DNA from: Staphylococcus nepalensis
GTDB lineage: Bacteria; Bacillota; Bacilli; Staphylococcales; Staphylococcaceae
NCBI RefSeq assembly: GCF_014635045.1
Contig: NZ_BMCF01000002.1
Location: forward strand, 310,001 to 374,000
Length of the DNA stretch: 64,000 bases
Reading direction: 5' to 3'
Shown one piece after another: positions 1-9,828 of this stretch. The translations under genes and the position numbers were made by a program. The notes below the pieces were generated by a model, which saw nothing but the letters and a program-made list of their open reading frames with translations, had not been told where the DNA came from and searched no databases. Each line of letters opens with the position of its first letter. Position 1 is the stretch's first letter.

Positions 1-1
1 C

Positions 2-337
2 GCAGGCAGTGCACAAATGAGACAAAAAGGCGTGATACTTCAACATGGCTCATTGTTACAAGACATTGATGTGGACGATTTATTTGATATGTTCATATAT
101 AAAAACGATCGCTTAAAAGAGAAAATGAAACAAGCTTTTGTTGATAAAGCTGTGGCAATAAATGACATATCAGATAGACATATTACATTAAAGGAAATGG
201 AACATGCTTTTGAAGAAGGATTTAAAAAAGGATTAAATATAGATTTTAAACCTTTAACATTAACGCCAAAACAAAATGAAGAAGTAAAAAATTTAATAGA
301 AAAATATAAATCTGAAGAATGGAATTATAGGAAATAA
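2..337 (+). CDS. lipM: Octanoyltransferase LipM-like, C-terminal part (cut by window edge)
   Basis: The frame is open from the first bases of the window, so the true start lies upstream; 111 codons remain. The early residues GSAQMRQKG followed by LQHGSLL match the conserved glycine-serine and His-Gly motif of the biotin/lipoate ligase fold (BPL/LplA/LipB). In LipM this enzyme moves octanoyl groups from acyl carrier protein to GcvH, the first step of lipoate assembly. The catalytic cysteine of the family would be partly outside or poorly placed in what is visible, so activity cannot be judged. The position just before the yqhT-efp-accBC block fits the usual staphylococcal order. A lipoate-protein ligase of the LplA type is the main alternative. 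Lipoylation is needed by BkdB further along in this window. Confidence 0.8.
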   Translation, partial: AGSAQMRQKGVILQHGSLLQDIDVDDLFDMFIYKNDRLKEKMKQAFVDKAVAINDISDRHITLKEMEHAFEEGFKKGLNIDFKPLTLTPKQNEEVKNLIEKYKSEEWNYRK

Positions 338-366
338 ATTTATGAACCATTTAGGATTAAATACAA

Positions 367-398
367 ACGGGCCTGGGGTATAAATATCTCAGGCTCGT
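367..398 (+). terminator. Stem-loop after lipM, possible terminator
   Basis: A 12-bp stem with several G-U pairs (367-378 with 387-398) and an 8-base loop lies 30 bases after the lipM stop. No clear T-run follows it, so it could also be a processing or stability hairpin. Confidence 0.4.
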
Positions 399-521
399 CA
401 TTACATATAACAAGTAGATAATTGGAATAAAACATAAAGTTATATTTTTTATTGGGTTGAATGAGTAAAATATAAGTCTGTGCTTTATCCCTTTGTAAAC
501 TTTTTCCTAATGATCCATATA

Positions 522-561
522 AAAACGGACCGAAATCCTAAATGAAATTTCGGTCCGTTTT
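522..561. terminator. Bidirectional terminator
   Basis: A near-perfect stem (522-536 with 547-561; core ACGGACCGAAAT) has A-rich bases on its left and a T-run on its right. It can stop transcripts from lipM on the plus strand and from the membrane peptide at 607-834 on the minus strand. Confidence 0.85.
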
Positions 562-606
562 CTATACCACCTCATGCTATTCATTTATGAAGTTTCAAAA
601 CATCAA

Positions 607-834
607 CTACTTTTTCTTGTTTCGTTTTCTATATTTTCTTTGAGCACGTTTGTATTTTCTTTGATCTTCTGTTAAAAAGAAGAAATAATAAATCGCATAA
701 ATAATTCCTGCAAAAATAGCTAAACTAATAATCATTTTTACAAAACTAAATAAAAACGCATCTAAGTTAAGTAATAAGCCGATTAATGCAATAGCGATTA
801 CGATATAAAATATTGCTTGTTTCAAAATAAACAC
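607..834 (-). CDS. Small two-helix membrane protein with basic tail
   Basis: A 75-residue protein of unknown function. Two hydrophobic segments, about residues 5-25 and 30-52, should cross the membrane; the last 20 residues are almost all Lys, Arg, Gln and Tyr and would sit in the cytoplasm. An RBS-like AGGAGTG lies just upstream on the minus strand. It follows the lipoprotein gene at 853-1434 by 18 bases on the same strand and is followed by a strong terminator, so the two may be co-transcribed. I do not recognise a named family and assign no function. Confidence 0.7.
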   Translation of the reverse strand: MFILKQAIFYIVIAIALIGLLLNLDAFLFSFVKMIISLAIFAGIIYAIYYFFFLTEDQRKYKRAQRKYRKRNKKK

Positions 835-852
835 TCCTATTTGATTGTATCC

Positions 853-1434
853 TTAGTTATTATTAATGCTCACCTTTGACAAAGTAGCTTGACCTTTTTG
901 GATTTTCTTTTTGTCTTTTTCATTATAACCGTCTCTAATGTCATCCATAGCTGAATTGAGTTCTTTATTTAATTTATTTATATTTTTACTTTTCTTTTTA
1001 TCTTCATCACTCATTTTATCTTTATCAATTTTACTTTTATATGTAGTGTAAGCAGAATCAAGTTTATTCGTAATATCTGTTAATTTTGATTGTATTTTTT
1101 CGCTTTTTTTGTTTTTTGATACGTCATCTTCAATATTAGTGTAATCATCAATTGCTTTAGTAACATTTTGATAATATTCAGAAGAAGCTTTTATATGATT
1201 TAGCTTATTCTTGTTATTTTTAGCGTTTTTAATATTATCCTTATCTTTTTCCAATGCAGAAATATTTGTTTTTTCTTTCTTGATTTCAATTTTTAAATCT
1301 TGGATATCACTCTTTAATTTATGATTTTCATCACGTAGTTTTGTTGTCTTATCTTCTAATGGGCCTAAATTTTGACTCCCACACCCAGCGAGTATACACG
1401 AAGCTACTAAAATAGCGACCAATTTTTTCTTCAT
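853..1434 (-). CDS. Lys/Asp-rich coiled-coil lipoprotein
   Basis: A 193-residue predicted lipoprotein. It starts with MKKK and a hydrophobic stretch ending in the lipobox LAGC, so Cys18 should be lipidated after signal peptidase II cleavage. Behind it, residues about 28-70 are heptad-like and rich in Lys, Asp and Glu, and the rest is charged and helical. A good RBS (TTAGGAGAG) precedes the ATG. Its place next to yqhT-efp is shared with staphylococcal genes annotated as YkyA-type putative cell-wall binding lipoproteins; I hold that family name only loosely. It is transcribed away from yqhT, and the function is unknown. Confidence 0.8.
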   Translation of the reverse strand: MKKKLVAILVASCILAGCGSQNLGPLEDKTTKLRDENHKLKSDIQDLKIEIKKEKTNISALEKDKDNIKNAKNNKNKLNHIKASSEYYQNVTKAIDDYTNIEDDVSKNKKSEKIQSKLTDITNKLDSAYTTYKSKIDKDKMSDEDKKKSKNINKLNKELNSAMDDIRDGYNEKDKKKIQKGQATLSKVSINNN

Positions 1435-1537
1435 AACTCTCTCCTAATTCAAAAACTATAAATTTATACAATAATTATGCTATCATTTTAATGTATATAA
1501 AGGAAATGTACAAATTTATTGAATAGGGGGATTAATA

Positions 1538-2596
1538 TTGAATAGAATTGAAAAATTAAATGCTGCAATAGAGGCAAAACATTTAGAAGCGGTTATTGTG
1601 TTGTCAGACTACAACAGACGATTTTTATCTGGGTTTACAGGAACGAGTGGCGCACTTATCATCACAAAGGATGAAAAATTATTAATTACTGACTTTAGGT
1701 ACATAGAACAAGCTACTACACAAGCACCTGATTTCAAAATTGTTAAACAACAAGGTCAACTTGTAGAATCTATTAAAACTACGCTAGAGAAATTAAATGT
1801 ACAAAATGTTGGTTTTGAAGGTAATTTAGTCAGTTATGATACTTATTTACAATTGAGTAAATCTTATATAAGTTTAATCAGTATATCAGGTTTAATTGAA
1901 AAAATAAGAGAAGTTAAAGATAAAGATGAAATCGCATTTATTCAAAAAGCTGCTCAAATTGTTGACGAAGCTTATGAATATATCTTAACAGTTGCTAAAG
2001 CTGGTATGACAGAACTACAGTTAAAAGCTAAATTGGAAAGTAAAATGTTAGAACTAGGTTCAGAGGGGCCATCTTTTGACACTATTGTTGCTTCAGGGGT
2101 TCGCGGTGCACTTCCACATGGCGTAGCAAGCGATAAAGTAATTAACGAAGGTGAATTGATTACATTAGACTTTGGTGCTTATTACAAAGGTTATGCATCA
2201 GATATTACCCGTACCTTTGCTATAGGTGAACCAGAGCAACAATTAAAAGAAATTTATAATATTGTATTAGAAGCTAATTTAAAAGGAATAGAAGCTGCTA
2301 GAAAAGGGATAACTGGTAAAGCGTTAGACGCAGTTGTAAGAGACTATATCACTGAAAAGGGGTATGGTAATGCATTCGGGCATTCTTTAGGTCATGGTAT
2401 CGGTTTAGATGTTCACGAAGGCCCTAATTTATCTAAAAAATCTGAAACAGCTTTAGAGATAAATAATTGTGTTACAATTGAACCCGGTATATATTTAGAT
2501 GGTATTGGTGGCGTTCGCATAGAAGATGACATTTTAATCACTGAAAATGGTTGCGAACGCTTTACTAAATCGTCTAAAGACCTTATTATTTTATAG
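1538..2596 (+). CDS. yqhT: Xaa-Pro peptidase (M24, aminopeptidase P / prolidase-like)
   Basis: A 352-residue M24 metallopeptidase that cleaves X-Pro bonds in cytoplasmic peptides. Residues 1-130 form the creatinase-like N domain; the C-terminal pita-bread domain carries the five expected metal ligands Asp211 (LDFGA), Asp222 (SDITRTF), His286 (GHGIG), Glu315 (TIEPG) and Glu329 (IEDD). The start is a TTG, supported by an AGGGGG run 7 bases upstream and by family length. It lies 27 bases before efp, the same pairing as B. subtilis yqhT-efp. Whether it acts on dipeptides (PepQ) or longer peptides (PepP) cannot be read from sequence. Confidence 0.93.
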   Translation: MNRIEKLNAAIEAKHLEAVIVLSDYNRRFLSGFTGTSGALIITKDEKLLITDFRYIEQATTQAPDFKIVKQQGQLVESIKTTLEKLNVQNVGFEGNLVSYDTYLQLSKSYISLISISGLIEKIREVKDKDEIAFIQKAAQIVDEAYEYILTVAKAGMTELQLKAKLESKMLELGSEGPSFDTIVASGVRGALPHGVASDKVINEGELITLDFGAYYKGYASDITRTFAIGEPEQQLKEIYNIVLEANLKGIEAARKGITGKALDAVVRDYITEKGYGNAFGHSLGHGIGLDVHEGPNLSKKSETALEINNCVTIEPGIYLDGIGGVRIEDDILITENGCERFTKSSKDLIIL

Positions 2597-2623
2597 AAGA
2601 CCTTATATTAAGGAGGAGACTGA

Positions 2624-3181
2624 ATGATTTCGGTTAATGATTTTAAAACAGGTTTAACAATTTCTGTAGATAATGGCATCTGGAAAGTGTTAGATTTCCA
2701 ACACGTAAAACCAGGTAAAGGTGCTGCCTTTGTACGTTCTAAACTACGTAATTTACGAACAGGTGCAATTCAAGAAAAAACATTCAGAGGCGGAGAAAAA
2801 GTTGAAACTGCAATGATTGAAAATCGTCGCATGCAATATTTATACGCTGATGGAGACACTCATGTTTTCATGGATAATCAAACATTTGATCAAATTGAAC
2901 TACCTGCTGATTATTTAGAACATGAATTGAATTTCTTAAAAGCAAATATGGAAGTTCAAATTCAAAGCTATGAGAATGAAACTTTAGGTGTTGAATTACC
3001 TAAAACTGTAGAACTTACTGTAACAGAAACAGAACCAGGTATTAAAGGTGACACTGCTACAGGTGCTACTAAATCTGCTACTGTTGAAACGGGTTATACG
3101 TTAAATGTACCTTTATTCGTTAACGAAGGTGACACTTTAGTAATTAACACAAGTGATGGTAGTTATGTATCAAGAGCTTAA
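2624..3181 (+). CDS. efp: Elongation factor P
   Basis: A 185-residue translation factor that enters the ribosomal E site and relieves stalling at polyproline stretches. It shows the three beta-barrel layout: KOW-like domain I (1-65), central OB domain (66-128) and C-terminal OB domain (129-185). The domain I tip loop [10 protein letters not shown] places Lys32 at the position that carries the post-translational modification in Bacillus EF-P. A strong AAGGAGGAG RBS is 6 bases before the ATG. It sits just after yqhT and before a terminator, so yqhT-efp is probably a two-gene unit. Confidence 0.98.
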   Translation: MISVNDFKTGLTISVDNGIWKVLDFQHVKPGKGAAFVRSKLRNLRTGAIQEKTFRGGEKVETAMIENRRMQYLYADGDTHVFMDNQTFDQIELPADYLEHELNFLKANMEVQIQSYENETLGVELPKTVELTVTETEPGIKGDTATGATKSATVETGYTLNVPLFVNEGDTLVINTSDGSYVSRA

Positions 3182-3222
3182 TCTTTTTAACGTCATAAGT
3201 TTCTAAAAAATTTATGGTACTC

Positions 3223-3260
3223 AAAAGCCTTTCCACTCTATTTATTGGAAAGGCTTTTAT
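3223..3260 (+). terminator. Terminator after efp
   Basis: Arms AAAAGCCTTTCC (3223-3234) and GGAAAGGCTTTT (3247-3258) form a strong stem with a T-rich right flank, about 40 bases after the efp stop. Confidence 0.88.
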
Positions 3261-3474
3261 TATTTAAGGATAACCATATTACATACGATATAAAATTAGA
3301 GGGGTTTTAAAAAGTAAAATAACTCAAAAATTTCGATGGCATTGAGATAAAAAATATTTTATACGGTTATAGCGCAACGAGTTATAATAGAAAGTGTGTA
3401 TATGCTTGAATTGAACATTTTACTAAAGTAAAATAAACTAGGTAAATGAAAACAATTTGAAGGAGTCAGTATTT

Positions 3475-3948
3475 ATGAATTTTAAAGAAATTAAAGAATT
3501 AATTGAAATTCTTGATCAATCTAGCTTAACTGAAATTAACATTGAAGATAAAGGGAACATCGTTAATTTAAAAAAAGAAAAAGAAACTGAAATCATTACG
3601 CCGCAAGTTTCACAACAACCAATGCAACAAGTAGCGCCGCAACAAGCCGTTACACCAATTCAATCAACAAGCGAAAGTTCTGAAGAAGGAAGCGCCGCAC
3701 AAGAAAATGACAACTTAGAAACAATTAACGCGCCAATGGTTGGTACTTTCTACAAATCACCTTCACCAGAAGAAAGTCCATATGTTCAAGTAGGCGATGC
3801 AGTGTCTAACGAATCGACTGTTTGTATATTGGAAGCGATGAAACTATTTAACGAAATACAAGCTGAAGTCACAGGGGAAATTGCAGAAATACTAGTAGAA
3901 GACGGTCAAATGGTAGAGTATGGCCAACCGTTGTTCAAGGTGAAATAA
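3475..3948 (+). CDS. accB: Acetyl-CoA carboxylase biotin carboxyl carrier protein
   Basis: The 157-residue BCCP subunit of acetyl-CoA carboxylase, which carries biotin between carboxylase and transferase sites for malonyl-CoA synthesis. The C-terminal biotinyl domain (about 80-157) holds the EAMKL motif with Lys123 as the biotinylated residue; residues 38-75 are a Gln/Pro/Ala-rich linker. The ATG at 3475 is preferred over an in-frame ATG at 3457 because AAGGAG lies 9 bases before it. A TATAAT at 3383-3388 could be its promoter, though no good -35 is visible. The stop overlaps the accC start by one base (TAATG), implying translational coupling. Confidence 0.96.
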   Translation: MNFKEIKELIEILDQSSLTEINIEDKGNIVNLKKEKETEIITPQVSQQPMQQVAPQQAVTPIQSTSESSEEGSAAQENDNLETINAPMVGTFYKSPSPEESPYVQVGDAVSNESTVCILEAMKLFNEIQAEVTGEIAEILVEDGQMVEYGQPLFKVK

Positions 3949-5306
3949 TGAATAAAATTTTAATTGCAAATAGAGGGGAAATTGCTGTAAGAATCATTCG
4001 TGCTTGTCATGATTTAGGTTTACAAACTGTGGCTATATATTCTGAGGGAGATAAAGATGCATTACATACTCAAATTGCTGATGAAGCATATTGCGTCGGC
4101 CCTACTCAATCTAAAGATTCTTATTTAAATATCCCTAATATTTTATCTATTGCAACTTCTACAGGTTGTGATGGCGTTCACCCAGGGTATGGCTTTTTAG
4201 CAGAGAACGGGGATTTTGCTGAACTTTGTGAAGCCTGTCAACTTAAGTTTATTGGACCAAGTTATGAGTCTATTCAAAAAATGGGAATCAAAGACGTTGC
4301 AAAAGAAGAAATGAAACGTGCTGAAGTTCCTGTTGTGCCTGGTAGTGAAGGTTTAGTCCAAGATATTAAAGAAGCCAAAAAAATTGCCAAAGATATTGGT
4401 TATCCAGTGATTATAAAGGCAACTGCTGGTGGCGGTGGTAAAGGTATACGTGTAGCACGTGATGAAAAAGAATTAGAAACAGGTTTCAAAATGACGCAAC
4501 AAGAAGCTGAAACAGCATTTGGTAATGGTGGACTATACTTAGAAAAATTCATCGAAAACTTTAGACATATTGAAATACAAGTAATTGGAGATAGTTATGG
4601 TAATGTGATCCACTTAGGCGAACGTGATTGTACAATACAAAGACGTATGCAAAAACTTGTGGAAGAGTCCCCGTCTCCTATTTTAACTGATGCTAAAAGA
4701 CAAGAAATGGGTAATGCAGCAGTAAGAGCTGCAAAAGCAGTAAACTATGAAAATGCTGGAACGATTGAATTTATCTATGACTTAAATTCTAATGAATTTT
4801 ACTTTATGGAAATGAATACACGTATTCAAGTTGAGCATCCTGTAACTGAAATGGTAACTGGCATTGATTTGGTGAAATTACAATTAAAAGTGGCCATGGG
4901 TGAGAAGTTATCATTTACTCAAAAAGACATCCATATTCAAGGACATGCTATAGAGTTTAGAATTAATGCTGAAAACCCATATAAAAACTTTATGCCTTCT
5001 CCAGGAAAAATCACACAATATCTTGCCCCAGGTGGTTTTGGAGTAAGAATTGAGTCAGCATGTTATACTAATTACACAATACCACCATATTATGATTCTA
5101 TGGTAGCCAAATTAATTGTGCACCAACCAACAAGAGATGAAGCAATTATGACTGGCTTACGAGCATTAGGAGAATACTTAGTATTAGGCATTGATACTAC
5201 AATTCCATTCCATATTCGTCTTCTAAATAATGATATTTTCAGAAGTGGCGAATTTAATACTAATTTCTTAGAAACTTATAATATTATGGATGATCAAACT
5301 AAATAG
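3948..5306 (+). CDS. accC: Acetyl-CoA carboxylase biotin carboxylase subunit
   Basis: A 452-residue ATP-grasp enzyme that carboxylates biotin on AccB with ATP and bicarbonate, the first half-reaction of fatty acid synthesis. It has the full architecture: N-terminal biotin carboxylase domain (ANRGEIAVRI), ATP-grasp with the glycine-rich loop GGGGKGIR, and catalytic strand EMNTRIQVEH with Glu288, Asn290 and Arg292 at the same numbers as in E. coli AccC. Length is normal. It is coupled to accB upstream and followed after 12 bases by yqhY, so the three form one operon. Confidence 0.98.
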   Translation: MNKILIANRGEIAVRIIRACHDLGLQTVAIYSEGDKDALHTQIADEAYCVGPTQSKDSYLNIPNILSIATSTGCDGVHPGYGFLAENGDFAELCEACQLKFIGPSYESIQKMGIKDVAKEEMKRAEVPVVPGSEGLVQDIKEAKKIAKDIGYPVIIKATAGGGGKGIRVARDEKELETGFKMTQQEAETAFGNGGLYLEKFIENFRHIEIQVIGDSYGNVIHLGERDCTIQRRMQKLVEESPSPILTDAKRQEMGNAAVRAAKAVNYENAGTIEFIYDLNSNEFYFMEMNTRIQVEHPVTEMVTGIDLVKLQLKVAMGEKLSFTQKDIHIQGHAIEFRINAENPYKNFMPSPGKITQYLAPGGFGVRIESACYTNYTIPPYYDSMVAKLIVHQPTRDEAIMTGLRALGEYLVLGIDTTIPFHIRLLNNDIFRSGEFNTNFLETYNIMDDQTK

Positions 5307-5318
5307 GAGGTATGTGAA

Positions 5319-5681
5319 ATGGTTAAAGTAGCAGAATCATCACATTCCAATTTAGGAAAAATAGAAATTGCGCCTGAGGTTTTGACTATTATTGCGAGTA
5401 TAGCAACCTCTGAAATAAAAGGGCTAGAAGGACATTTTAAAGAAATTAAAAACTTAAGCGTGGAAAAGATTACTAAAAAACAATTATCGCGTGGTATTAA
5501 AGTAGATACAAAAGATGATGGGATTCATATAGACGTATATTGTTCACTATCTTATGGTGTTAATATCTCAGAAACTGCAAGAAAGATACAAACAACCATT
5601 TATAACTCTTTAACTACTATGACAACGATTGTTCCTAGCCAAATTAATGTCCACATTACACACATTGAATCTACAAATTAA
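5319..5681 (+). CDS. yqhY: Asp23/Gls24 family protein YqhY
   Basis: A 120-residue member of the Asp23/Gls24 (DUF322) family. The core IEIAPEVLTIIASIATSEI and the later VDVYCSLSYGVNI-like strand region are typical. In Bacillus and relatives yqhY sits with accBC and has been linked genetically to acetyl-CoA carboxylase activity; that is family knowledge, and the 12-base spacing after accC here is the direct evidence. The RBS is AGGAGG. It has no signal peptide or membrane segment. It is distinct from the alkaline shock protein Asp23, which is encoded elsewhere in staphylococci. Confidence 0.92.
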   Translation: MVKVAESSHSNLGKIEIAPEVLTIIASIATSEIKGLEGHFKEIKNLSVEKITKKQLSRGIKVDTKDDGIHIDVYCSLSYGVNISETARKIQTTIYNSLTTMTTIVPSQINVHITHIESTN

Positions 5682-5799
5682 ATATATAATGCAAATTGAC
5701 TTTAATGCAGTCATTGAAAAAGAACTAAGCTTTTAAATAACTTATGCTTTTCTTTTCTAAAATGAGTAATAAAGTAAACAATGCGAGAAGGAGTTTATA

Positions 5800-6186
5800 A
5801 TGAGTCGAAAAGAATCAAGAACACAAGCCTTTCAAACTCTATTCCAACTAGAAATGAAAAATAGTGATTTAACCATAGATGAAGCGATTAGCTTTATCAA
5901 AGATGATAATCCCGATTTAGAATTTGATTTTATTAGCTGGTTAGTAACAGGTGTCAAAGATCATGAATCTGTATTAGATAATAAAATTGCGCCTCACCTT
6001 AAAGATTGGACGATTGACAGATTATTAAAATCTGATCGAATTATACTAAGAATGTCTACATTTGAATTGTTAAATAGTTCGACACCACAAAAAGTAATCA
6101 TAAATGAGGCTGTTGAATTGGCAAAACAATTTAGTGATGATGAACATTATAAATTTATTAATGGTGTATTAAGTAATATTGAATAA
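5800..6186 (+). CDS. nusB: Transcription antitermination protein NusB
   Basis: A 128-residue all-helical RNA-binding protein that, with NusE (S10), binds boxA in rRNA leaders and prevents premature termination. It opens with the family pattern [17 protein letters not shown] and ends with the [12 protein letters not shown]...FINGVL signature. The RBS GAAGGAG precedes the ATG. It begins a run nusB-xseA-xseB-ispA with short gaps and overlaps, which suggests one transcript. The 118 bases before it hold no clear terminator, so some read-through from yqhY is possible. Confidence 0.97.
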   Translation: MSRKESRTQAFQTLFQLEMKNSDLTIDEAISFIKDDNPDLEFDFISWLVTGVKDHESVLDNKIAPHLKDWTIDRLLKSDRIILRMSTFELLNSSTPQKVIINEAVELAKQFSDDEHYKFINGVLSNIE

Positions 6187-6200
6187 AAGAGTGATATAAT

Positions 6201-7541
6201 ATGTCAGATTATTTAAGTGTTTCGGCTTTAACAAAATATATCAAATATAAATTTGACCAAGACCCACATTTACAAACTGTACTACTTAAAGGTGAGCTTT
6301 CTAACTTTAAAAAGCACAGTAGTGGTCACCTTTATTTTAATGTTAAAGATAAAAATAGCGTTATTAGCGCGATGATGTTCAAAGGTAATGCCTCAAAAAT
6401 AGATTTCGAACCAAAAGAAGGGGACGAAGTATTATTAGAGGCACGCGTTTCTGTGTATGAAAGACGTGGTAATTACCAGATTTATGTCAATAAAATGCAT
6501 ATTGATGGAATTGGTAATTTATATCAAAAATTAGAACAATTAAAAAAGAAATTAACTAAAGATGGCTATTTTGATTCAAACCATAAAAAGTTAATACCTA
6601 AGTTCCCCCAAAAAATCGCAGTATTAACTGCCGGTACAGGGGCTGCGATACGTGATATTCATACTACAATCAATAGTCGCTACCCTTTAGCAGAACAAAT
6701 TCAAATTAACACCTTAGTACAAGGGGAACAGGCTAAAAACGATATAATTGAAAAAATAAAGCAAGCTGATGAATTAAATGTAGATACAATTATAATCGGA
6801 CGTGGTGGCGGTTCTATTGAAGATTTATGGAATTTTAACGAAGAAGATGTGGTAAAAGCAATTTATGCTTGTGAGACGCCTATTATCTCAGCAGTAGGTC
6901 ATGAAACAGATTTTACATTAAGTGATTTTGTGGCAGATGTGCGTGCAGCAACGCCTACTCAAGCCGCTGTTATGGCTACGCCAGATCAATATGAACTTAG
7001 ACAATATCTCCAACAACTCAAGCTTTCGCTTACAAGGTTTATTAACCAACATATACAACAGCAAAGAAAGCATTTAGAACATGTTGCTTCTTACTACAAA
7101 TTTAAAACACCAACTCTGTTATATGATCAACAAATTCAAAAGCGTGATGATTTAGAGAAACAGCTTAATTTAAATATAAATTTCAAAATCAATCAGCATA
7201 ACCAACAATTACAGTTAATGAAACAGAACTTTAACTTAAAATACTTTAAGCAAAGTATCCACAGAGAACAAACAACGATTTCTCAAAAACAAATGGAACT
7301 TAATAAATTAATGAATCATTATATTACAAAACAAAAAAACAATTTAACTGCCAAACTAGAAAGCTTAAATAATCTGAGTCCAACAAATACAATGTTACGT
7401 GGTTACACTATTGTAAACAAGGAAGACAAAGTGATAACGAGCACTAATGATTTGGTTGAAAATGATAACATTGTGTTAACAATGAAAGACGGCATTGTTG
7501 ATGCACAAGTTAAGAAAGTAAGGTGTAATGATGACCAATAA
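6201..7541 (+). CDS. xseA: Exodeoxyribonuclease VII large subunit
   Basis: A 446-residue catalytic subunit of ExoVII, which degrades single-stranded DNA from both ends. The N-terminal OB fold (about 1-100, [11 protein letters not shown] and LKGELSNFK) precedes the nuclease domain with [14 protein letters not shown], the glycine motif [11 protein letters not shown] and AVGHETDF; a long Gln/Lys-rich helical region (about 275-400) follows. Length is usual for staphylococci. It starts 14 bases after nusB with only a weak GAGTG-type RBS, and its end overlaps xseB by 11 bases, fitting coupled synthesis of the two subunits. Confidence 0.97.
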   Translation: MSDYLSVSALTKYIKYKFDQDPHLQTVLLKGELSNFKKHSSGHLYFNVKDKNSVISAMMFKGNASKIDFEPKEGDEVLLEARVSVYERRGNYQIYVNKMHIDGIGNLYQKLEQLKKKLTKDGYFDSNHKKLIPKFPQKIAVLTAGTGAAIRDIHTTINSRYPLAEQIQINTLVQGEQAKNDIIEKIKQADELNVDTIIIGRGGGSIEDLWNFNEEDVVKAIYACETPIISAVGHETDFTLSDFVADVRAATPTQAAVMATPDQYELRQYLQQLKLSLTRFINQHIQQQRKHLEHVASYYKFKTPTLLYDQQIQKRDDLEKQLNLNINFKINQHNQQLQLMKQNFNLKYFKQSIHREQTTISQKQMELNKLMNHYITKQKNNLTAKLESLNNLSPTNTMLRGYTIVNKEDKVITSTNDLVENDNIVLTMKDGIVDAQVKKVRCNDDQ

Positions 7542-7773
7542 CACGCAAAGTTTTGAAGAAATGATGAAAGAATTAGAAAATATAGTTCAAAAATTAGACA
7601 GTGAAAATGTTTCATTAGAAGAGTCTTTGAATTTATATCAACGCGGTATGACCTTATCTGCTAGTTGTGATGAAACATTAAAAAATGCTGAAAAAAAAGT
7701 GAATGAACTAATGTCAGAAGAAAGTACTGATAACGTTCAAGAAACGGATAAGGTAGAAGATAATGACGAATAA
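7531..7773 (+). CDS. xseB: Exodeoxyribonuclease VII small subunit
   Basis: An 80-residue helical subunit that wraps several times around each XseA. The signature [19 protein letters not shown], then [13 protein letters not shown], covers residues 5-45; the tail is acidic. Two adjacent ATGs exist (7528, 7531); the second is chosen because AAGG at 7520-7523 is better spaced and the protein then begins like other staphylococcal XseB proteins. It overlaps xseA at its start and ispA at its end. Confidence 0.95.
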   Translation: MTNNTQSFEEMMKELENIVQKLDSENVSLEESLNLYQRGMTLSASCDETLKNAEKKVNELMSEESTDNVQETDKVEDNDE

Positions 7774-8644
7774 TAAAATGAATCAATTAATCAAAGAAAT
7801 CAATCAACTATTAGGACAAACGATTCCTCATTCCTCACTGGGTACAGATTTAGAAGACAGCATGCGATACTCATTAGAAGCCGGAGGTAAACGCATTAGA
7901 CCGGTTTTACTATTATTAACATTGGATATGCTATCAACGGATTATAAACTTGGTTATACATCTGCACTCAGTTTAGAAATGATTCATACTTATTCATTGA
8001 TTCATGATGATTTGCCACCAATGGATAATGATGATTATCGTAGAGGTAAACTTACAAATCATAAAGTTTATGGAGAATGGAAAGCCATTCTAGCTGGGGA
8101 TGCATTACTTACTAAAGCTTTTGATGTTATTGTCAACGATGCAAATCTCAAAGATAGTGTGAAAATGAACCTTATTAAACGTTTATCGTTTGCCAGCGGC
8201 CATTTAGGTATGGTTGGTGGACAAACACTAGATATGCAAAGCGAAGGCTCTGCTATTGACCTAAATACTTTAGAGCACATTCACCATGCCAAAACAGGGG
8301 CGTTATTAAAATTTGCTGTAATGGCAGCAGTAGATATATCTGAACCTGAACAAAATGTTGCCGATTTATTAGAAACATATAGTGAACACCTTGGTTTAAT
8401 GTTCCAAATCAAAGATGATTTATTAGATGTATATGGCGATGAAACAAAATTAGGAAAAGCCACAGGCAGTGATATCGAAAATGATAAAAGTACCTATGTA
8501 TCATTATTAGGTCAAAGTGGTGCTGAAGAAAAGTTACAATCACATACTAAATCTGCGTATGAATGTTTAGAACATTTACCAAAACAATATGATACACGTA
8601 ACCTTGAATACGTTATAGAATTGTTCAATAATAGAGAATCTTAA
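7763..8644 (+). CDS. ispA: Farnesyl diphosphate synthase
   Basis: A 293-residue trans-prenyltransferase that condenses IPP with DMAPP and GPP to make farnesyl diphosphate for undecaprenyl, heme O and staphyloxanthin-type products. The first Asp-rich motif is DDLPPMD (Asp82 to Asp88) and the second is KDDLLD (Asp218, Asp219, Asp222); GGKRIRP supplies the diphosphate-binding Lys/Arg. The two extra residues in the first motif mark the short-chain bacterial type. The start overlaps xseB by 11 bases. It is the last gene of the nusB run, and no terminator occurs until about 315 bases downstream. Confidence 0.96.
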   Translation: MTNNKMNQLIKEINQLLGQTIPHSSLGTDLEDSMRYSLEAGGKRIRPVLLLLTLDMLSTDYKLGYTSALSLEMIHTYSLIHDDLPPMDNDDYRRGKLTNHKVYGEWKAILAGDALLTKAFDVIVNDANLKDSVKMNLIKRLSFASGHLGMVGGQTLDMQSEGSAIDLNTLEHIHHAKTGALLKFAVMAAVDISEPEQNVADLLETYSEHLGLMFQIKDDLLDVYGDETKLGKATGSDIENDKSTYVSLLGQSGAEEKLQSHTKSAYECLEHLPKQYDTRNLEYVIELFNNRES

Positions 8645-9354
8645 ATATTTCATAAGCGCGTCATTTTTACTTTAGTTTAAAACATAACAACCAAAAGAAA
8701 AACAAATCGTAGATAGGGCCAGGGATTAGAACCTAATTAACTCATTAGAATTTGTGATTGGAACAGTACTCGCATTTTCAAAAATTTTTCTGTTCCATTA
8801 TACATGCTTTTGTTAGCTAGAAAAAAGTTAAGAACTAAAACTTTGTTTTAAGAAATTTAACTTTAGAAAAGTTTAAGATTAAAAGGCTACATTAGGTCAA
8901 ACGCATGTGTAAGCACATTTTTATTTTTACAGCACTATCTATTACTTATAATACATTTTGTGGCCGAGACATTAATAACGTCTCGGCCACTCATTTTTGT
9001 TGAACACAAACTATTATACTCGTTGGTAATGCTAGCAATATAATGGCCAACTTTACTTTGCGATACCTTCAAAGGGTAAGTCAACCAATGCTAACAACAA
9101 TCCTCTATGTATAAAAGGTTGTTTATACTTTGAAATTTATAAACATATAAATAAATATTCATAATTTGACAGATACCACTATACTTAGTACTTTCAAAAA
9201 TGATGAATTTGCCACAATTATAAACTATTAATAATTGCTTATCACTCGGTATATCAATATGGCGTTGCGATTTTATAAAATTAACTTTAGTAGTAGTATC
9301 ATCTTCCATGTGTTAAAATCATTGTATAAATATTCGTTTATAGAGGTGCTATAC
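8645..9354. other. 710-base spacer between ispA and argR
   Basis: No supported gene. The spacer holds a loose inverted repeat GGAACAG...CTGTTCC (8760-8766 and 8790-8796), the strong hairpin at 8960-8990 described separately, and AT-rich sequence before argR. Short open frames on both strands here lack RBSs and protein-like composition. Confidence 0.6.
8960..8998 (+). terminator. Strong terminator before argR
   Basis: A perfect 11-bp stem, GTGGCCGAGAC (8960-8970) with GTCTCGGCCAC (8980-8990), a 9-base loop, then TCATTTTT. It probably ends the nusB-ispA transcript, leaving a 3' tail of about 320 bases. Confidence 0.82.
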
Positions 9355-9807
9355 ATGGCTAAAAAATCAGTAAGACATATAAAAATAAGAGAAATTATCT
9401 CAAATGAAAAAATAGAAACACAAGATGAATTAGTAAAACGTTTAAATGAATACGAATTAAACGTAACACAAGCGACGGTTTCAAGAGATATCAAGGAATT
9501 ACAATTAATCAAAGTCCCCACACCGTCAGGACAATATGTTTATAGCTTGCCAAATGATAGAAAATATCATCCCTTAGAAAAACTTGGCCGTTATTTGATG
9601 GATTCTTTTGTGAATATTGATGGGACTAGTAATTTACTTGTACTTAAAACATTACCAGGTAATGCACAATCTATCGGAGCTATTTTAGATCAAATAGATT
9701 GGGACGAAGTCTTAGGTACAATCTGTGGTGACGATACTTGTTTAATCATATGTCGTGATGAATCTGCCAGTGAAAAGATTAAAACGCGTATCTTTAATTT
9801 ATTATAA
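9355..9807 (+). CDS. argR: Arginine repressor ArgR/AhrC
   Basis: A 150-residue arginine-responsive regulator of arginine synthesis and catabolism. The N-terminal winged helix (1-70) has [13 protein letters not shown] and the recognition segment [12 protein letters not shown]; the C-terminal hexamerisation and arginine-binding part ends with [16 protein letters not shown]. The ATG at 9355, preceded by AGAGGTG, gives the normal family length; an open frame upstream is not used. It is 21 bases ahead of recN, the conserved argR-recN pair of Firmicutes. AT-rich ARG-box-like sequence occurs upstream (about 9148-9163), too degenerate for me to call. Confidence 0.96.
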   Translation: MAKKSVRHIKIREIISNEKIETQDELVKRLNEYELNVTQATVSRDIKELQLIKVPTPSGQYVYSLPNDRKYHPLEKLGRYLMDSFVNIDGTSNLLVLKTLPGNAQSIGAILDQIDWDEVLGTICGDDTCLIICRDESASEKIKTRIFNLL

Positions 9808-9828
9808 GTTTAAGGAAGTGATTAATAC

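Noticed and set aside
9148..9163. ARG box upstream of argR
   Set aside because: The sequence is AT-rich and only loosely similar to the ArgR consensus; such matches are frequent by chance in this genome.
9091..9309. 72-codon minus-strand frame upstream of argR
   Set aside because: It lacks an RBS, overlaps the argR promoter region and has no protein-like conservation pattern that I can recognise.
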